In this document: piece by piece, positions 27,008-36,367 of the stretch
Layout of the letters: each line of letters starts with the position of its first letter
Numbering within the stretch: position 1 is the first letter of the stretch
DNA from: Nesterenkonia cremea
GTDB taxonomy: Bacteria > Actinomycetota > Actinomycetes > Actinomycetales > Micrococcaceae
Assembly (NCBI RefSeq): GCF_014642675.1
Contig: NZ_BMIS01000003.1
Span: 62,001 to 126,000 of the forward strand
Length of the DNA stretch: 64,000 bases
Reading direction: 5' to 3'
Notes under the pieces: model-generated
Told to the model about the DNA's origin: nothing
The model's database searches: none
Seen by the model: only the letters and a program-made list of their open reading frames with translations
Made by a program: the position numbers and the translations under genes

Positions 27008-28696
27008 TCAGTCCTCGAGGACCACGAGCTGCTCAGCTCGCAGGAAGGTCCTCGGGTCCACGTAGATCGACTCGTTGTGGATGTTCTCACTGTGCACGGA
27101 GACGTCGATCCGGAACCACAGCGGCATGATCGGCATGTCCTCCAGGAGGACCTCCTCGGCCTCGATGTAGAGGTCGTCGGCCTCCTCCGGGTCTGCCGCG
27201 TTGGCCTCGGCGATCAGCTCGTCGAACTCCTCGCTGGAGTAGTCCGCGTAGTTCGAGGACTGACCGGTGGTGTAGACCGGCTCCATCGCGTACTGCGGGC
27301 TCGGGTAGGAGAGCACCCAGCCCATGCGGTAGGGACCGCTGATCTCCTGATTGTCGTGGAGCTCCAGGTACTGGGCGAACTCCAGGGACTCGAAGGTCAC
27401 GTCCTCGATGCCGAGCGTCTCCTGCCACATGTTGCTGACAGCCTCGACCCAATCGTCGTGGCCGCCGTCGGAGTTGAAGTAGACGGTCAGCTCGTCGGGA
27501 CCGCCGGCGGCCTCGTAGAGCTCAGCGGCCTCCTCCGGGTTGTGCTGGCAGTACTCGCAGGTGCCCTCGTGGTCCTCGATCAGCATCGGCGGGATGACGC
27601 TCTCGGCAGGCTGACGGGCGCCGTCGAAGATCGTCTCGGTGATGGCCTCGCGGTCCACCGCCATGGAGAGCGCCTGACGCACATCCGGATCCTCGAACTC
27701 CTCCTGGTACAGCGGGAAGCCGATGTACTCGGAGGAGGAGGTCTCGAAGCCGGTGAAGTGATCGGCGAAGTCGTCCTCCACAGTCGGCAGACGGTTCGGC
27801 GGGATCTGATCCAGCACGTCGAGCTCACCGGACTGGACATCCATATAGGCGGTGTCCGGGTCCGAATACATGCGCCATTCGATGCGCTCCGGGATGCCCG
27901 GCTCCTCGCCCGGCCAGTCCTCGTAGCGCTCCATGGCGATCTCGACGTCATGCTCCCACTCGCCGTCCATCTGGTAGCGGCCGTTGCCGATCGGGGCCTG
28001 CTCGAAGGCGTCAGGATCCTCGAAGGCCTCATCCGGCAGCGGGTAGAAGCCGGTGTAGGAGAGCATCAGCGGCAGGGCCGAGAAAGGCTCGTTGAGCTCG
28101 ATCTCCAGCGTGTGGTCATCGAGGGCGCGCACACCCTCGAGCTCCTCGGCATCGCCGTCGACGACGTCCTGGTAGCCGAGGATGACGTCGTAGAAGTCCG
28201 CGTTCTGCTGAGCGTTGTCCGGGTCCACCACCCAGTTGAAGGTGTCCACGAAGGTCTCGGCGGTGACCGGGTCACCGTTGTGGAAGGTCCAGTCCTCGCC
28301 CAGCTCGAAGGTCCAGGTGACCTGGTCGTCGCTGTCCCAGGACTCCGCCACACCGGGGCCGGCCTCGAAGGTCTCGTAGTCCACCACAGTCAGACCGGTG
28401 AACAGCTGCTCGAGAACCTTGGAGCCTCCGACCTCGGAGGAGTTGCCCGGCATCAGATACTGCGGCTCCGTGTTGAAGATGCTGACAGTGCCGCCGCCCT
28501 CCACTGCCTGCTCTGCCACGTCATCAGCCACGCCCGAGGGGTCGGCGCCACCCTGGATCAGGTGGCTCTCGGAGATGGCTCCCCCGCCCTCAGCTCCGTT
28601 GCCGTTGCCTCCGCCGTCTCCGCAGGCGGTCAGGCCGATCGCGCCCACAGCTGTGATCGCCACAGCTGTTGAGCGCCATGTCTTCTTCTCAGCCAT
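27008..28696 (-). CDS. Peptide-binding lipoprotein, first of three tandem paralogues
   Basis: 562 aa SBP family 5 lipoprotein with lipobox LTAC (Cys25) and a longer Gly/Ser/Ala-rich linker (residues about 26-70) than its paralogues. The N-terminal cysteine pair of the other two copies is replaced by Thr76 and Gly90, while the CEYC motif is kept. Starts at ATG 28696 behind GAGGAG (a longer frame starts 9 codons earlier). It is promoter-proximal, and a hairpin lies just after its stop, so it is expected to be the most abundant of the three. Confidence 0.9.
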   Translation of the reverse strand: MAEKKTWRSTAVAITAVGAIGLTACGDGGGNGNGAEGGGAISESHLIQGGADPSGVADDVAEQAVEGGGTVSIFNTEPQYLMPGNSSEVGGSKVLEQLFTGLTVVDYETFEAGPGVAESWDSDDQVTWTFELGEDWTFHNGDPVTAETFVDTFNWVVDPDNAQQNADFYDVILGYQDVVDGDAEELEGVRALDDHTLEIELNEPFSALPLMLSYTGFYPLPDEAFEDPDAFEQAPIGNGRYQMDGEWEHDVEIAMERYEDWPGEEPGIPERIEWRMYSDPDTAYMDVQSGELDVLDQIPPNRLPTVEDDFADHFTGFETSSSEYIGFPLYQEEFEDPDVRQALSMAVDREAITETIFDGARQPAESVIPPMLIEDHEGTCEYCQHNPEEAAELYEAAGGPDELTVYFNSDGGHDDWVEAVSNMWQETLGIEDVTFESLEFAQYLELHDNQEISGPYRMGWVLSYPSPQYAMEPVYTTGQSSNYADYSSEEFDELIAEANAADPEEADDLYIEAEEVLLEDMPIMPLWFRIDVSVHSENIHNESIYVDPRTFLRAEQLVVLED

Positions 28697-29195
28697 ATGA
28701 GATTTCTCCTCAGAAAGGTGCAAGTGTGGCGCTCGGATTGCCCTGTACCACCGCCGATCCGACGGTGAGTTTCAGCGCGCCTCCAGGCGCCGCAAGATGT
28801 GCGAACCATCCTAAGGCTCCGAACTTGAAACGAATGCTTCAGAAACTGCTGGGGGCAGAATCGTTACCAATGCGTGACGTACATCACGAACATGCTCAAC
28901 AATCCCCCATTGCCGAAAAACTCAATGCGCACGAAACACGACGCCGATCCCTGAGCCGCCGGGAGCAGGTCACCACCGAGCCGGGCTCAGGCCCCACTGC
29001 GAGCACCGACCCCATGCTGACCTGGAATCCTGTCCGCCGCCCTAGTCAGCGGCTGTCATAGACATGAAACATGCCTGAAACAAATGATCAGCACCAGTGC
29101 GATCAACCAGGTGAAGAGACTTCTCAGGATGCGAGAGAAATAGTCCCTATGTGACGCAGTATTACGTGCTCTGAGCCTGTGAGCGGCGTCCCAGC
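28697..29195 (-). other. Regulatory region of the first opp operon (no gene seen)
   Basis: About 500 bp, more AT-rich than its surroundings, between the winged-helix regulator gene and the first binding-protein gene. No plausible coding frame was found. It holds a CRP-like palindrome (listed separately) and stretches such as CAACAATCCCCCATTG and GAAAAACTCAATG. No confident -10/-35 pair could be fixed. Confidence 0.5.
28873..28888. promoter_or_regulatory. CRP/GlxR-like palindrome
   Basis: CGTGACGTACATCACG is a perfect GTGA-N6-TCAC palindrome, the core of CRP/GlxR sites (TGTGA-N6-TCACA). It lies about 180 bp upstream of the first binding-protein start. Confidence 0.4.
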
Positions 29196-29792
29196 TCAGG
29201 ATTCCACGGGTTCCGGAGGCTCCTCGATGGCCGAGACGAAGTAATGGATCCGGCGCGTGGCCTCATCCGGAGGCAGCTTGCCGGAGGTCAGAGCGAACTC
29301 GTCGAGCAGCCCGTGCAGCCGTTGCATGAACTCCTCAGCCTGCTCATCGCGCAGGTCCAGCTGGCTGGAGGTGATCACCGGATACAGGGCCTCATCATGC
29401 AGATCCGCAGAGCGCGCCCGACGCCGGCGGACCTCCTCGCCCACGCGTTTGCGCAGACCCTCGATATGGGAGGTGACCGAGGGGCTCTCGGACTGACTGC
29501 CGGCGTCGAACCCAATGATGCGCAGCGTGAAGGCCACCGCCTGCCAGTACTTATTGCGGCCGTCGCCCTCCTGCTCCACCCGCCGGATGTAGCCGTACTT
29601 CTCCAGGGCACGCAGGTGATAGCTCATCGCCGAGGGGGAGATCTCGCAGCGGGCGGCCAGCTCAGTGGCCGTATAGGCCCGGTGGCTTCCATAGAGCTCG
29701 TCCAGGGCCTTCTGGCGCGCCTGATGTGCCATCGCACGGATGGCCTGGACATCATCGATGACGACGAACTTGGGCAGTTGATCCACCGGCAC
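29196..29792 (-). CDS. Winged-helix (ArsR-like) transcriptional regulator
   Basis: 198 aa. An N-terminal winged helix-turn-helix (about residues 20-80: TATELAARCEISPSAMSYHLRALEKYGYIRRVE, split here as two parts around SAMSYHL) is followed by a helical C-terminal half without metal-binding cysteines. The latter may sense a ligand or dimerise. GTG start, 26 nt after the second S9 peptidase stop, so it is the last gene of the peptidase operon. It also lies directly upstream of the first opp operon, so control of peptide uptake and cleavage is a reasonable guess. Confidence 0.8.
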   Translation of the reverse strand: MPVDQLPKFVVIDDVQAIRAMAHQARQKALDELYGSHRAYTATELAARCEISPSAMSYHLRALEKYGYIRRVEQEGDGRNKYWQAVAFTLRIIGFDAGSQSESPSVTSHIEGLRKRVGEEVRRRRARSADLHDEALYPVITSSQLDLRDEQAEEFMQRLHGLLDEFALTSGKLPPDEATRRIHYFVSAIEEPPEPVES

Positions 29793-29817
29793 GACCGGAT
29801 GGACCTTCTTCTTCGAT

Positions 29818-31962
29818 TCAGCTGCCAGGGCTCTGCTCCCCTCCGAGTGATCCTGCGGCCGCCGGCGACCCTGCTGCGGCCCGCGTCCCCTCGCCGAGCC
29901 TCTCCCGCAGGAAGGTGTACATCAGGGAGGTCATCGTGGCCTTCTGCTCCGGGTTCGCCGCTCCCCCGTGGCCGCCCTCGGTGTTCTCCCAATAGGTGAC
30001 ATCCGCGCCGAGCTCCTCCAGGGCCGCGGCCATCTTGCGGGCATGACCGGGGTGGACCCGGTCGTCCCGGGTGGAGGTGGTCAGCAGCACCGGCGGGTAG
30101 TCGGCGTCGGGATCCAGCAGATGATACGGGGAGAAAGTGCGGATGAACTCCCAGTCAGAGGTCTCCGGATCCCCGTACTCAGCGCGCCAAGAGGCTCCGG
30201 CCAGCAGCTGGGCGAAGCGCCGCATATCCAGCAGCGGCACCTGGATGACCACCGCTCCGAAGAGCTGCGGGTACTGAGTGAGCATATTGCCGGTGAGCAG
30301 CCCGCCGTTGGAGCCGCCCTGGCAGGCCAGCTGCTCAGCGGTGGTCACCCCGCGGGCCACCAGATCGCGCGCGACGGCGGAGAAGTCCTCATAGGCACGG
30401 TGACGGTTCTGCTTGAGCGCGGTCTGGTGCCAGCCCGGGCCGTACTCCCCTCCTCCGCGGATGTTTGCCACGGCGTAGACATTGCCCTGCTCCAGCCAGG
30501 AGGTGCCGGCGATGTGGTTGTACAGCGGGGTCCAGGAGACTTGGAAGCCGCCGTAGCCGTTGAGCAGCGTGGGCCGCGGCGGCCCGGCCGGATCCTCCAG
30601 GATCTCCTGCGGACCCACCAGGAAATAGGGCACCTGGGTGCCGTCCTGGCTGCGTGCGAAGTGCTGCTGGACGCTCAGCCCGGCGGCATCGAAGAGGGCA
30701 GGCTCCTGCTTGAGCTGCTCAATCTCCTCGCTCTCCCCAGAGAGCACCGGAGCCAGATCCGCCAGATGCAGCGTGCGCGGGGAGAGCCAGTCCTCACAGG
30801 TCACCCAGAGCTCATCACTCTCCTCTGCGTCGACGGCGGCCACCTTCAGACTTCCGGTCAGCCCGGTGAGCACCGCAGAACTGCGCCACTGCCCGTCCTG
30901 ACGCCAGAACGCCTCCACCCGCTCGAGAACATGCTCCATGACGGTCAGCACGATCATGTTCTGCGTGGCGGTGACCGAAGTCAGCGAGGAGGTCTCTGTG
31001 GGGCGGAAGAGCACGCTGAGCTCACCCGTGCCGGCCAGCTCCTCCTCCACCGATCCGACCACCAGGCTGCCCGCGGCGATCTGAAGTCCCCGGTGGGTGA
31101 AGTCGGTGCGCGGGTTCAGCAGGACCAGATCCCGGTGGAAGGTGACCCGGACGTCGTCGGGAACCTGCACCTCGGCCCATTCCTCCTGGTGGAGCACATA
31201 GGTCTCCGAGGAGAAGAAGCCCAGGGCGCGCACCGCCACATGCCGCTCGAAGCCGGGGGTGTCCGAATACCCCACCCCCACGCTGAGGTCGTCCTCCTCC
31301 ACGGAGATGACCTGCTCGGCCTGCTCCATCGGGGTGCCGCGCCGCCAGCGGAAGGCGCTGCGCGGATAACCCGAGGTGGTCGCATTGCCCTCAAGGCTGT
31401 GGGAGAGATAGACGGTGTCCTCATCGATCCAACTCAGCGTGCCCTTGGACTCCGGGCGGTGGAATCCGCCCTCGGACTCGGGCACGAAGGAACCGGTGAG
31501 AAGGTCGAACTCACGGGTGACATCAGCATCTGAGCCGCCCGGAGACAGGTCGATCAGCGCATGGCGCCAGGGCTGTCCCTCCTGCTGGGGGCGCAACAGC
31601 TGGGCCCCGTGCCAGACCCAGGTGACACCCTCCTGTGCGGAGAGCTCATCGAGGTCCAACAGGACCTCCCATTCCGGCTCTGGGCTGCGGTAGGACTCCA
31701 GCGTGGTCCGGCGCCAGATCCCTTGGGGGTGCTGGTCATCGGTCCAGAAGTTGTAGAGGTGCTCCCCGCGCCGGACCACCTGCGGGATGCGGCCCTCGGC
31801 GTCGAGGTTCTCCCGCAGCCGGTCCTTCAGCGTGTGGAACTCCGGGATGAAGAGCCTCTGCTCGGCCCGGGCATTGCGCTCATGGACCCATGCCAGAGCG
31901 GACTCGCCGGTGACCTCCTCCAGCCACAGATGGGGATCTTCAGATGAGGTGGATGCGCTCAT
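29818..31962 (-). CDS. Prolyl oligopeptidase family (S9A) serine peptidase
   Basis: 714 aa cytoplasmic peptidase. A seven-bladed propeller region precedes a C-terminal alpha/beta-hydrolase domain. Catalytic serine 551 lies in QGGSNGGL, the aspartate at 633/634 in TRDDRVHPGH, and His665 in EGGHGGA. Such enzymes cut short peptides, often after proline, and exclude folded proteins. A C-terminal Ala/Gly/Ser-rich tail is unusual. The start overlaps the stop of the preceding S9 gene (ATGA). The context between two oligopeptide importers fits hydrolysis of imported peptides. Confidence 0.9.
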   Translation of the reverse strand: MSASTSSEDPHLWLEEVTGESALAWVHERNARAEQRLFIPEFHTLKDRLRENLDAEGRIPQVVRRGEHLYNFWTDDQHPQGIWRRTTLESYRSPEPEWEVLLDLDELSAQEGVTWVWHGAQLLRPQQEGQPWRHALIDLSPGGSDADVTREFDLLTGSFVPESEGGFHRPESKGTLSWIDEDTVYLSHSLEGNATTSGYPRSAFRWRRGTPMEQAEQVISVEEDDLSVGVGYSDTPGFERHVAVRALGFFSSETYVLHQEEWAEVQVPDDVRVTFHRDLVLLNPRTDFTHRGLQIAAGSLVVGSVEEELAGTGELSVLFRPTETSSLTSVTATQNMIVLTVMEHVLERVEAFWRQDGQWRSSAVLTGLTGSLKVAAVDAEESDELWVTCEDWLSPRTLHLADLAPVLSGESEEIEQLKQEPALFDAAGLSVQQHFARSQDGTQVPYFLVGPQEILEDPAGPPRPTLLNGYGGFQVSWTPLYNHIAGTSWLEQGNVYAVANIRGGGEYGPGWHQTALKQNRHRAYEDFSAVARDLVARGVTTAEQLACQGGSNGGLLTGNMLTQYPQLFGAVVIQVPLLDMRRFAQLLAGASWRAEYGDPETSDWEFIRTFSPYHLLDPDADYPPVLLTTSTRDDRVHPGHARKMAAALEELGADVTYWENTEGGHGGAANPEQKATMTSLMYTFLRERLGEGTRAAAGSPAAAGSLGGEQSPGS

Positions 31963-34127
31963 GCGTGGTTCTCCTGCCCACTCTTCTTCAGCCCGCTCGT
32001 CTTCTGTCCGCTCTTCTTCTGCTCAGCATCCGGCTCCTCCTGAAGCGGCTTCAGCCCCAGGGAGGCTGGAAGCTGCTCGGAGGCGGTCTGCGGGTCCGCA
32101 CCCAGGACGTGTTCGGCCAGGAAGGCTTCGATCACCTGGTACCAGACCACGCTCTGGTGAGGCTTGAGGATCCAATGGTTCTCATCGGGGAAGTACAGGA
32201 ACCGATGCGGGCTGGACCCGTCCTCCCCCATGGGGAGTCCGGAATCGGCCAGCAGCTCGTACCAGAGCCGCAGCCCCTCGCCGATCGGCACCCGGTAGTC
32301 CTCATCCCCGTGGATCACCAGCATAGGCGTGGTGATGTCTCCGACCCAGTGATGCGGGGAGTGCTGCTCCTCCATGGCCGTATCGATCTGGCGGCGCCAG
32401 AAGGGCGACATATCAGTGGTGGGCCCAAACTGGTCCAGGGCCCACAGGCTGGCATGGGTGACGATCGCTTTGAAGCGGTCAGTGTGCCCGGCCACCCAGT
32501 TGGCCATATAGCCGCCGAAGGATCCGCCCATGGCCGCCGTGCGGGTCTGATCGATGTCCTCCCGGGCCTCGGCGGCATCAGTGATGGCCATCAGATCGGT
32601 GAAGGGCTTGTCACCCCAGGAGTTCCAGCCGCGGCGGATGAAGTCCTGGCCGTAGCCGGTGGACAGCGCCGGATCCGGCAGCAGCACCGCATAGCCCTGG
32701 GCCACCAGGCGCCACGGCACCCACCGCCAGGACCACGCGTTCCAGGAGTTCAGCGGGCCGCCGTGGATCCACAGCAGCAGCGGAGCGGGGCTCTGCGCCG
32801 AGGCTCCCTCGGGCAGGGCCAGCCAGGACCGGATGCGCACGCCGTCCTCGGCCTGGGTCTCGATCTCGGTGAGGCTGCCCGGCACCTGCGGACGGGCCGT
32901 GGGATTGCGCAGCAGCGTGGTCTGCCCGCTGCTCAGGTCGATGCGCACGATCTCGCTCGGATAGGCGTAGCTGGAGCGCACACCATAGGCGGTGGCGCCG
33001 TCGGGGGCCGCGATGACCTCGGAGAAGGTGGAGTCCTCACCGGTGACCCGCTCGGCCTGCCCCGTGGCCAGGGTGATCCTCCAGACCGGTCCGCGGCCGT
33101 CATCGTCGCCCAGGGCCAGCATGGCTGAGGAGTCCGGCAGCCAGCTGGCCGGGCTGAGCCATCGGTCCGCGCCCTCGGCCAGCGGAGTCATCTCCAGGGA
33201 TTCCAGGTCCAGCAGCTGAAGCACCGGACGCATCGGCTCAGCCGGCACCGGACGCTGAGAGACGGAGATGATCGCGTACTGACCATCCGGGCTGATCGGC
33301 CCCGGAGAGAAGTCCTTCTGCGGGTCATCGGCGATGATGCGGCGCTCGCCGGTGGCGGTGTCCACCTGGGCGACGGCGCTGCGCCGCTCGGCCCGGGCCT
33401 CCAAGATGGTCTCGCCCATCAGGGCTGTGGTTCCGTCGGGGCTGAGGTGGACCTCTCCGGTGTAGCGGCTGCCGATCCCTGCGCAGATGTTGCGCAGCCT
33501 GTGGGCTGTGCTGTTCTGCGCGGCATTCTCCTGCTCGGCGCTGCCCTGTTCCAGCGCGAAGAGGTGCGGCTGGGCTGGGCCCAGGTCATGGTCCCAGTGC
33601 CGGATGGGATAGGAGCTGTGCAGGATCGCCTTCACTGAAGTCTCCTGCCGGTGGCGGTGCAGCCGCGCGTGCTGCTCCTCATCGGCGGCTCCGGGCAGCA
33701 GCGGCGCGCTGATCAGGACAGTCTCGGCAGACCGGGCACAGGTGATGCCGCCGATCCCGCCCGGACGGCGCAGGATGGGCTCTGCCTCCCCGACGCCGGC
33801 GGGCAGCCTCCAGAGTCCGGCCTCCTTGGAGTCATTGTCCTCGACGGCGTCCGGATCCGGGCGGCTGGAGGTGAAGTACAGATGGCCGCTGTGGGCGAAG
33901 GCCGGGGCCTGCTCCCCTGTGGTGCTGCGCGTCAGCCGCCGGGGTTCACGCTGACCGGCGGGATCCACCTCCCAGAGGGCGCTGACGTATCCGGTGGCCT
34001 TCTCATCCAGGGTGGTCACCGTGGTCACCAGGCGGGTCCCATCCGGGCTCAGCGTCAGGCCGGAGAGCCGGTCATGGGCGACCATGCGGTCCAGGTCGAA
34101 GTCCTGCAGTGCGGGTGATTCAGCCAC
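31959..34127 (-). CDS. S9 family peptidase (acylaminoacyl-peptidase / DPP type)
   Basis: 722 aa. An N-terminal WD-like propeller has several SPDG turns (LSPDGTRLV, LSPDGTTAL, ISPDGQYAI). The C-terminal hydrolase has serine in MGGSFGGYM, aspartate in GDEDYRVP and histidine in DENHWIL. No signal peptide is evident, so it should act in the cytoplasm. The GTG at 34127 with AGAGGA upstream is preferred; a longer frame adds 38 residues of Arg/Pro-rich shadow. The C-terminus carries a Lys/Ser/Gly-rich repeat tail (KKSGQK...LKKSGQ). First gene of the peptidase-regulator operon. Confidence 0.88.
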   Translation of the reverse strand: MAESPALQDFDLDRMVAHDRLSGLTLSPDGTRLVTTVTTLDEKATGYVSALWEVDPAGQREPRRLTRSTTGEQAPAFAHSGHLYFTSSRPDPDAVEDNDSKEAGLWRLPAGVGEAEPILRRPGGIGGITCARSAETVLISAPLLPGAADEEQHARLHRHRQETSVKAILHSSYPIRHWDHDLGPAQPHLFALEQGSAEQENAAQNSTAHRLRNICAGIGSRYTGEVHLSPDGTTALMGETILEARAERRSAVAQVDTATGERRIIADDPQKDFSPGPISPDGQYAIISVSQRPVPAEPMRPVLQLLDLESLEMTPLAEGADRWLSPASWLPDSSAMLALGDDDGRGPVWRITLATGQAERVTGEDSTFSEVIAAPDGATAYGVRSSYAYPSEIVRIDLSSGQTTLLRNPTARPQVPGSLTEIETQAEDGVRIRSWLALPEGASAQSPAPLLLWIHGGPLNSWNAWSWRWVPWRLVAQGYAVLLPDPALSTGYGQDFIRRGWNSWGDKPFTDLMAITDAAEAREDIDQTRTAAMGGSFGGYMANWVAGHTDRFKAIVTHASLWALDQFGPTTDMSPFWRRQIDTAMEEQHSPHHWVGDITTPMLVIHGDEDYRVPIGEGLRLWYELLADSGLPMGEDGSSPHRFLYFPDENHWILKPHQSVVWYQVIEAFLAEHVLGADPQTASEQLPASLGLKPLQEEPDAEQKKSGQKTSGLKKSGQENHA

Positions 34128-34188
34128 GTCGGTGCGTCCTCTTCTCTCTCTGGGGTCAAGTCTGTGCGGGCGCGCAGCCCAGGAAGGA

Positions 34189-34234
34189 CTGCGGCCTCCC
34201 CGCCCTCTCGGTACGGGAGAGCGGAGAGGCCGCA
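34189..34234 (-). terminator. Hairpin after the second system's binding-protein gene
   Basis: A 22-position stem (CTGCGGCCTC... pairing with ...GAGGCCGCAG) with three mismatches and a short loop, about 115 nt past the binding-protein stop and upstream of the S9 peptidase gene. A second GC-rich inverted repeat (GACGCCGGCG / CGCCGGCGTC) lies at about 34251-34289. Confidence 0.6.
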
Positions 34235-34346
34235 GCGTCACTGGAGGGACGACGCCGGCGCATCCGGTCAGCAGGGCGCTGCGCGCCGGCGTCGGGATCT
34301 CAGAGTCTCAGCTCTGAGGGTCGGTGCAGAGGGTCAGCCCGGAGGG

Positions 34347-36245
34347 TCACTCCTCGGTGTCGTCCTCCTCAGTGCCCTCTTCGGCCTCATCTTCCTCCTC
34401 GGTCTCGTCCTCGGCCTCGTCCAGCGGGACGCCTTCCTCATCGACCTCGTCCGGATCGGTCTCCTCGAGCTCGTCCTCGTCCACGCCCGAGTCAGAGCCG
34501 TCGTGGCCAGCGTCCTCGAGCCAGCCGACCGTGGTCCAGTCAGTGGTCTCGAAGAGGGCCGGGCCGTAGTTGGCCAGTCCCTCGCGGAAGGCGAAGATCT
34601 CCGGGCCGTTGGCGGTGGCCAGGTAGTGGAAGTAGGTGGAGATGGCCTCCTCCTCGATGGCCACTGCCTCGGCGAAGCGCTCCTCGTCATCCTCAGTGGC
34701 GAAGTTCTCCTCGATGCGCTGGTCCAGCTCATCGTCGCTCAGGCCGGTGAGGTTGCCCTCCTGGCTGGAGTAGAACTGATTGGTGCCGCTGGTCGGGTCA
34801 GCACCGGCCTTGCCATAGCACATGTTGACCATGCCGAAGTCGCGGTTGCCCACCACTTCGCCGAACTGTGCCGAGCCCTGGTTGTCGATGTCCAGGTTGA
34901 TACCGGCCTCAGCAGCCATGGTCTGAGCCGCTTGGGCCTGCGCCTCGCCGATAGGGTCATCGCCGAAGGTGTTGAAGACCACGCGCAGCTCCTCGCCGTC
35001 CTGGCTGCGGTAGTCATCGCCGTCGTTCTCGTAGGTCCAGCCGGCCTCCTCGAGCACCTCACCGGCACCCTCGGGATCGTTGTCCTCCACCGGGTAGACA
35101 TCCTCATACTCATCCTGGAAGGGCATGAGCAGCCAGCCGCTGGGGGTGTCCTCCTCCCAGTTCACACCCTCGAACTGGACATCGGCGATCTGCTCGCGGT
35201 CCAGCGTGCGGAAGATCGCCTCACGCACGGCCACATCGCTCAGGTTCCCGGAGTCCCCGTTGAGCAGGAATCCGCAGGTGGCCATGCGCTGTCCGCGGCG
35301 GATGTCATAGCCCTCTTCCGACCAGTCGGTGAGCTCCTCATAGCGAGGCGCGGTGTTGATGCCGACTGAGTCGATCTCACCGTTCTGGAAGGCCGGAATG
35401 CTGGCGTTGGTCTCGTACTGGGCGAAGTTGAGGCGTTCCAGGACCGGCTCATCGCCCCACCAGTCCTCATTGGGGACCAGGGAAGCCACATTCGCGGACA
35501 TATCCAGAGTGTCCACGGTGAAGGGACCGGCACGGTATTCGGGACGCAGATCGTTGACGTAGCCCTCGTTGAAGTCCTCCGCAGTGTCCACCTCCGGGTG
35601 GACCAGTGTGCCGTCGCCGCGGCTTCCGCTGTTGAAGATGGTCTGCCAGGGCTGGTACGGCTCCTCCATCGTGATGGTGAAGGACCACTCGTCCTCGCCC
35701 ATCTCGATGCTCTCGATCTGGTCATAGGCCGTGGTGGCCACCAGGTCGAAGCCCTCTTCGGAGCCGGAGCGGATGTTCACCGTGTGCTCATAGGTGTAGA
35801 AATCGATGGGAGTGCCGTCGTTCCAGGTGGCCTCCGGGTTGAGCTCATAGTGCATGGTCTGGGTGCCGTCTTCGAGGATCTCCTGCTCAGCAGAGAGTAC
35901 GAAGTCCTCGTTGAGGACAAACTCGCCCTCGGGGTCCAGACGCCAGGCGCCGGTGGTGTCGATGGCGCTGACGATGCTGCGCACGGCCTCGCTGTTGCCG
36001 GCGTTGGTCATGCCGTTGAAGTTCGGGCCCATATTGGTGACCGGCAGGGTCAGCTGACCACCCTCCTGCAGGTCCTCCACCGAGGCCTCGTTGATGTCAT
36101 AGACCTCGTCCAGGTCACCGCTGAGCGCGCCCCCTTCGGGGCCGGACCCGCCTCCGTCGCCGTTGCCGCAGGCGGACAGCGCCAGTGTTCCCACGGCCAC
36201 CACAGCCAGAGCGAGCGTTCCGCGCCGATTCCTCCGATATGCCAT
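34347..36245 (-). CDS. Peptide-binding lipoprotein of the second opp system
   Basis: 632 aa SBP family 5 lipoprotein with lipobox LSAC (Cys26). It is longer than the three upstream-operon homologues and clearly a different subfamily (ANGPEIFAF near the end, no CEFC motif). The last 50 or so residues are almost only Asp/Glu with Thr/Gly (DETEEEDEAEEGTEEDDTEE), a flexible acidic tail outside the fold. ATG at 36245 behind AGAGGAG. It lies downstream of the fused ATPase, the reverse of the gene order in the first operon. Confidence 0.9.
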   Translation of the reverse strand: MAYRRNRRGTLALAVVAVGTLALSACGNGDGGGSGPEGGALSGDLDEVYDINEASVEDLQEGGQLTLPVTNMGPNFNGMTNAGNSEAVRSIVSAIDTTGAWRLDPEGEFVLNEDFVLSAEQEILEDGTQTMHYELNPEATWNDGTPIDFYTYEHTVNIRSGSEEGFDLVATTAYDQIESIEMGEDEWSFTITMEEPYQPWQTIFNSGSRGDGTLVHPEVDTAEDFNEGYVNDLRPEYRAGPFTVDTLDMSANVASLVPNEDWWGDEPVLERLNFAQYETNASIPAFQNGEIDSVGINTAPRYEELTDWSEEGYDIRRGQRMATCGFLLNGDSGNLSDVAVREAIFRTLDREQIADVQFEGVNWEEDTPSGWLLMPFQDEYEDVYPVEDNDPEGAGEVLEEAGWTYENDGDDYRSQDGEELRVVFNTFGDDPIGEAQAQAAQTMAAEAGINLDIDNQGSAQFGEVVGNRDFGMVNMCYGKAGADPTSGTNQFYSSQEGNLTGLSDDELDQRIEENFATEDDEERFAEAVAIEEEAISTYFHYLATANGPEIFAFREGLANYGPALFETTDWTTVGWLEDAGHDGSDSGVDEDELEETDPDEVDEEGVPLDEAEDETEEEDEAEEGTEEDDTEE

Positions 36246-36331
36246 GTCAATCTCCTCTGTGCGAGTGCGGAAGCCCATCCTCCGCGCCGGGCGCCCGACG
36301 CCGGCCGGCAGCTCGGTCCGGGCGCTTGGTT

Positions 36332-36359
36332 CCGGTGGGGGCAGGCCGGCCCGCACCGG
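36332..36359 (-). terminator. Small hairpin between fused ATPase and binding-protein genes
   Basis: CCGGTGGGGGC pairs with GCCCGCACCGG with one mismatch and a 6-nt loop, 8 nt after the ATPase stop. It may mark an mRNA processing or attenuation point. Confidence 0.4.
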
Positions 36360-36367
36360 TGATCTGA

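Noticed and set aside
28697..29195. Short plus-strand ORF in the first opp regulatory region
   Set aside because: No ribosome site, no recognisable family and a composition like the surrounding non-coding DNA.
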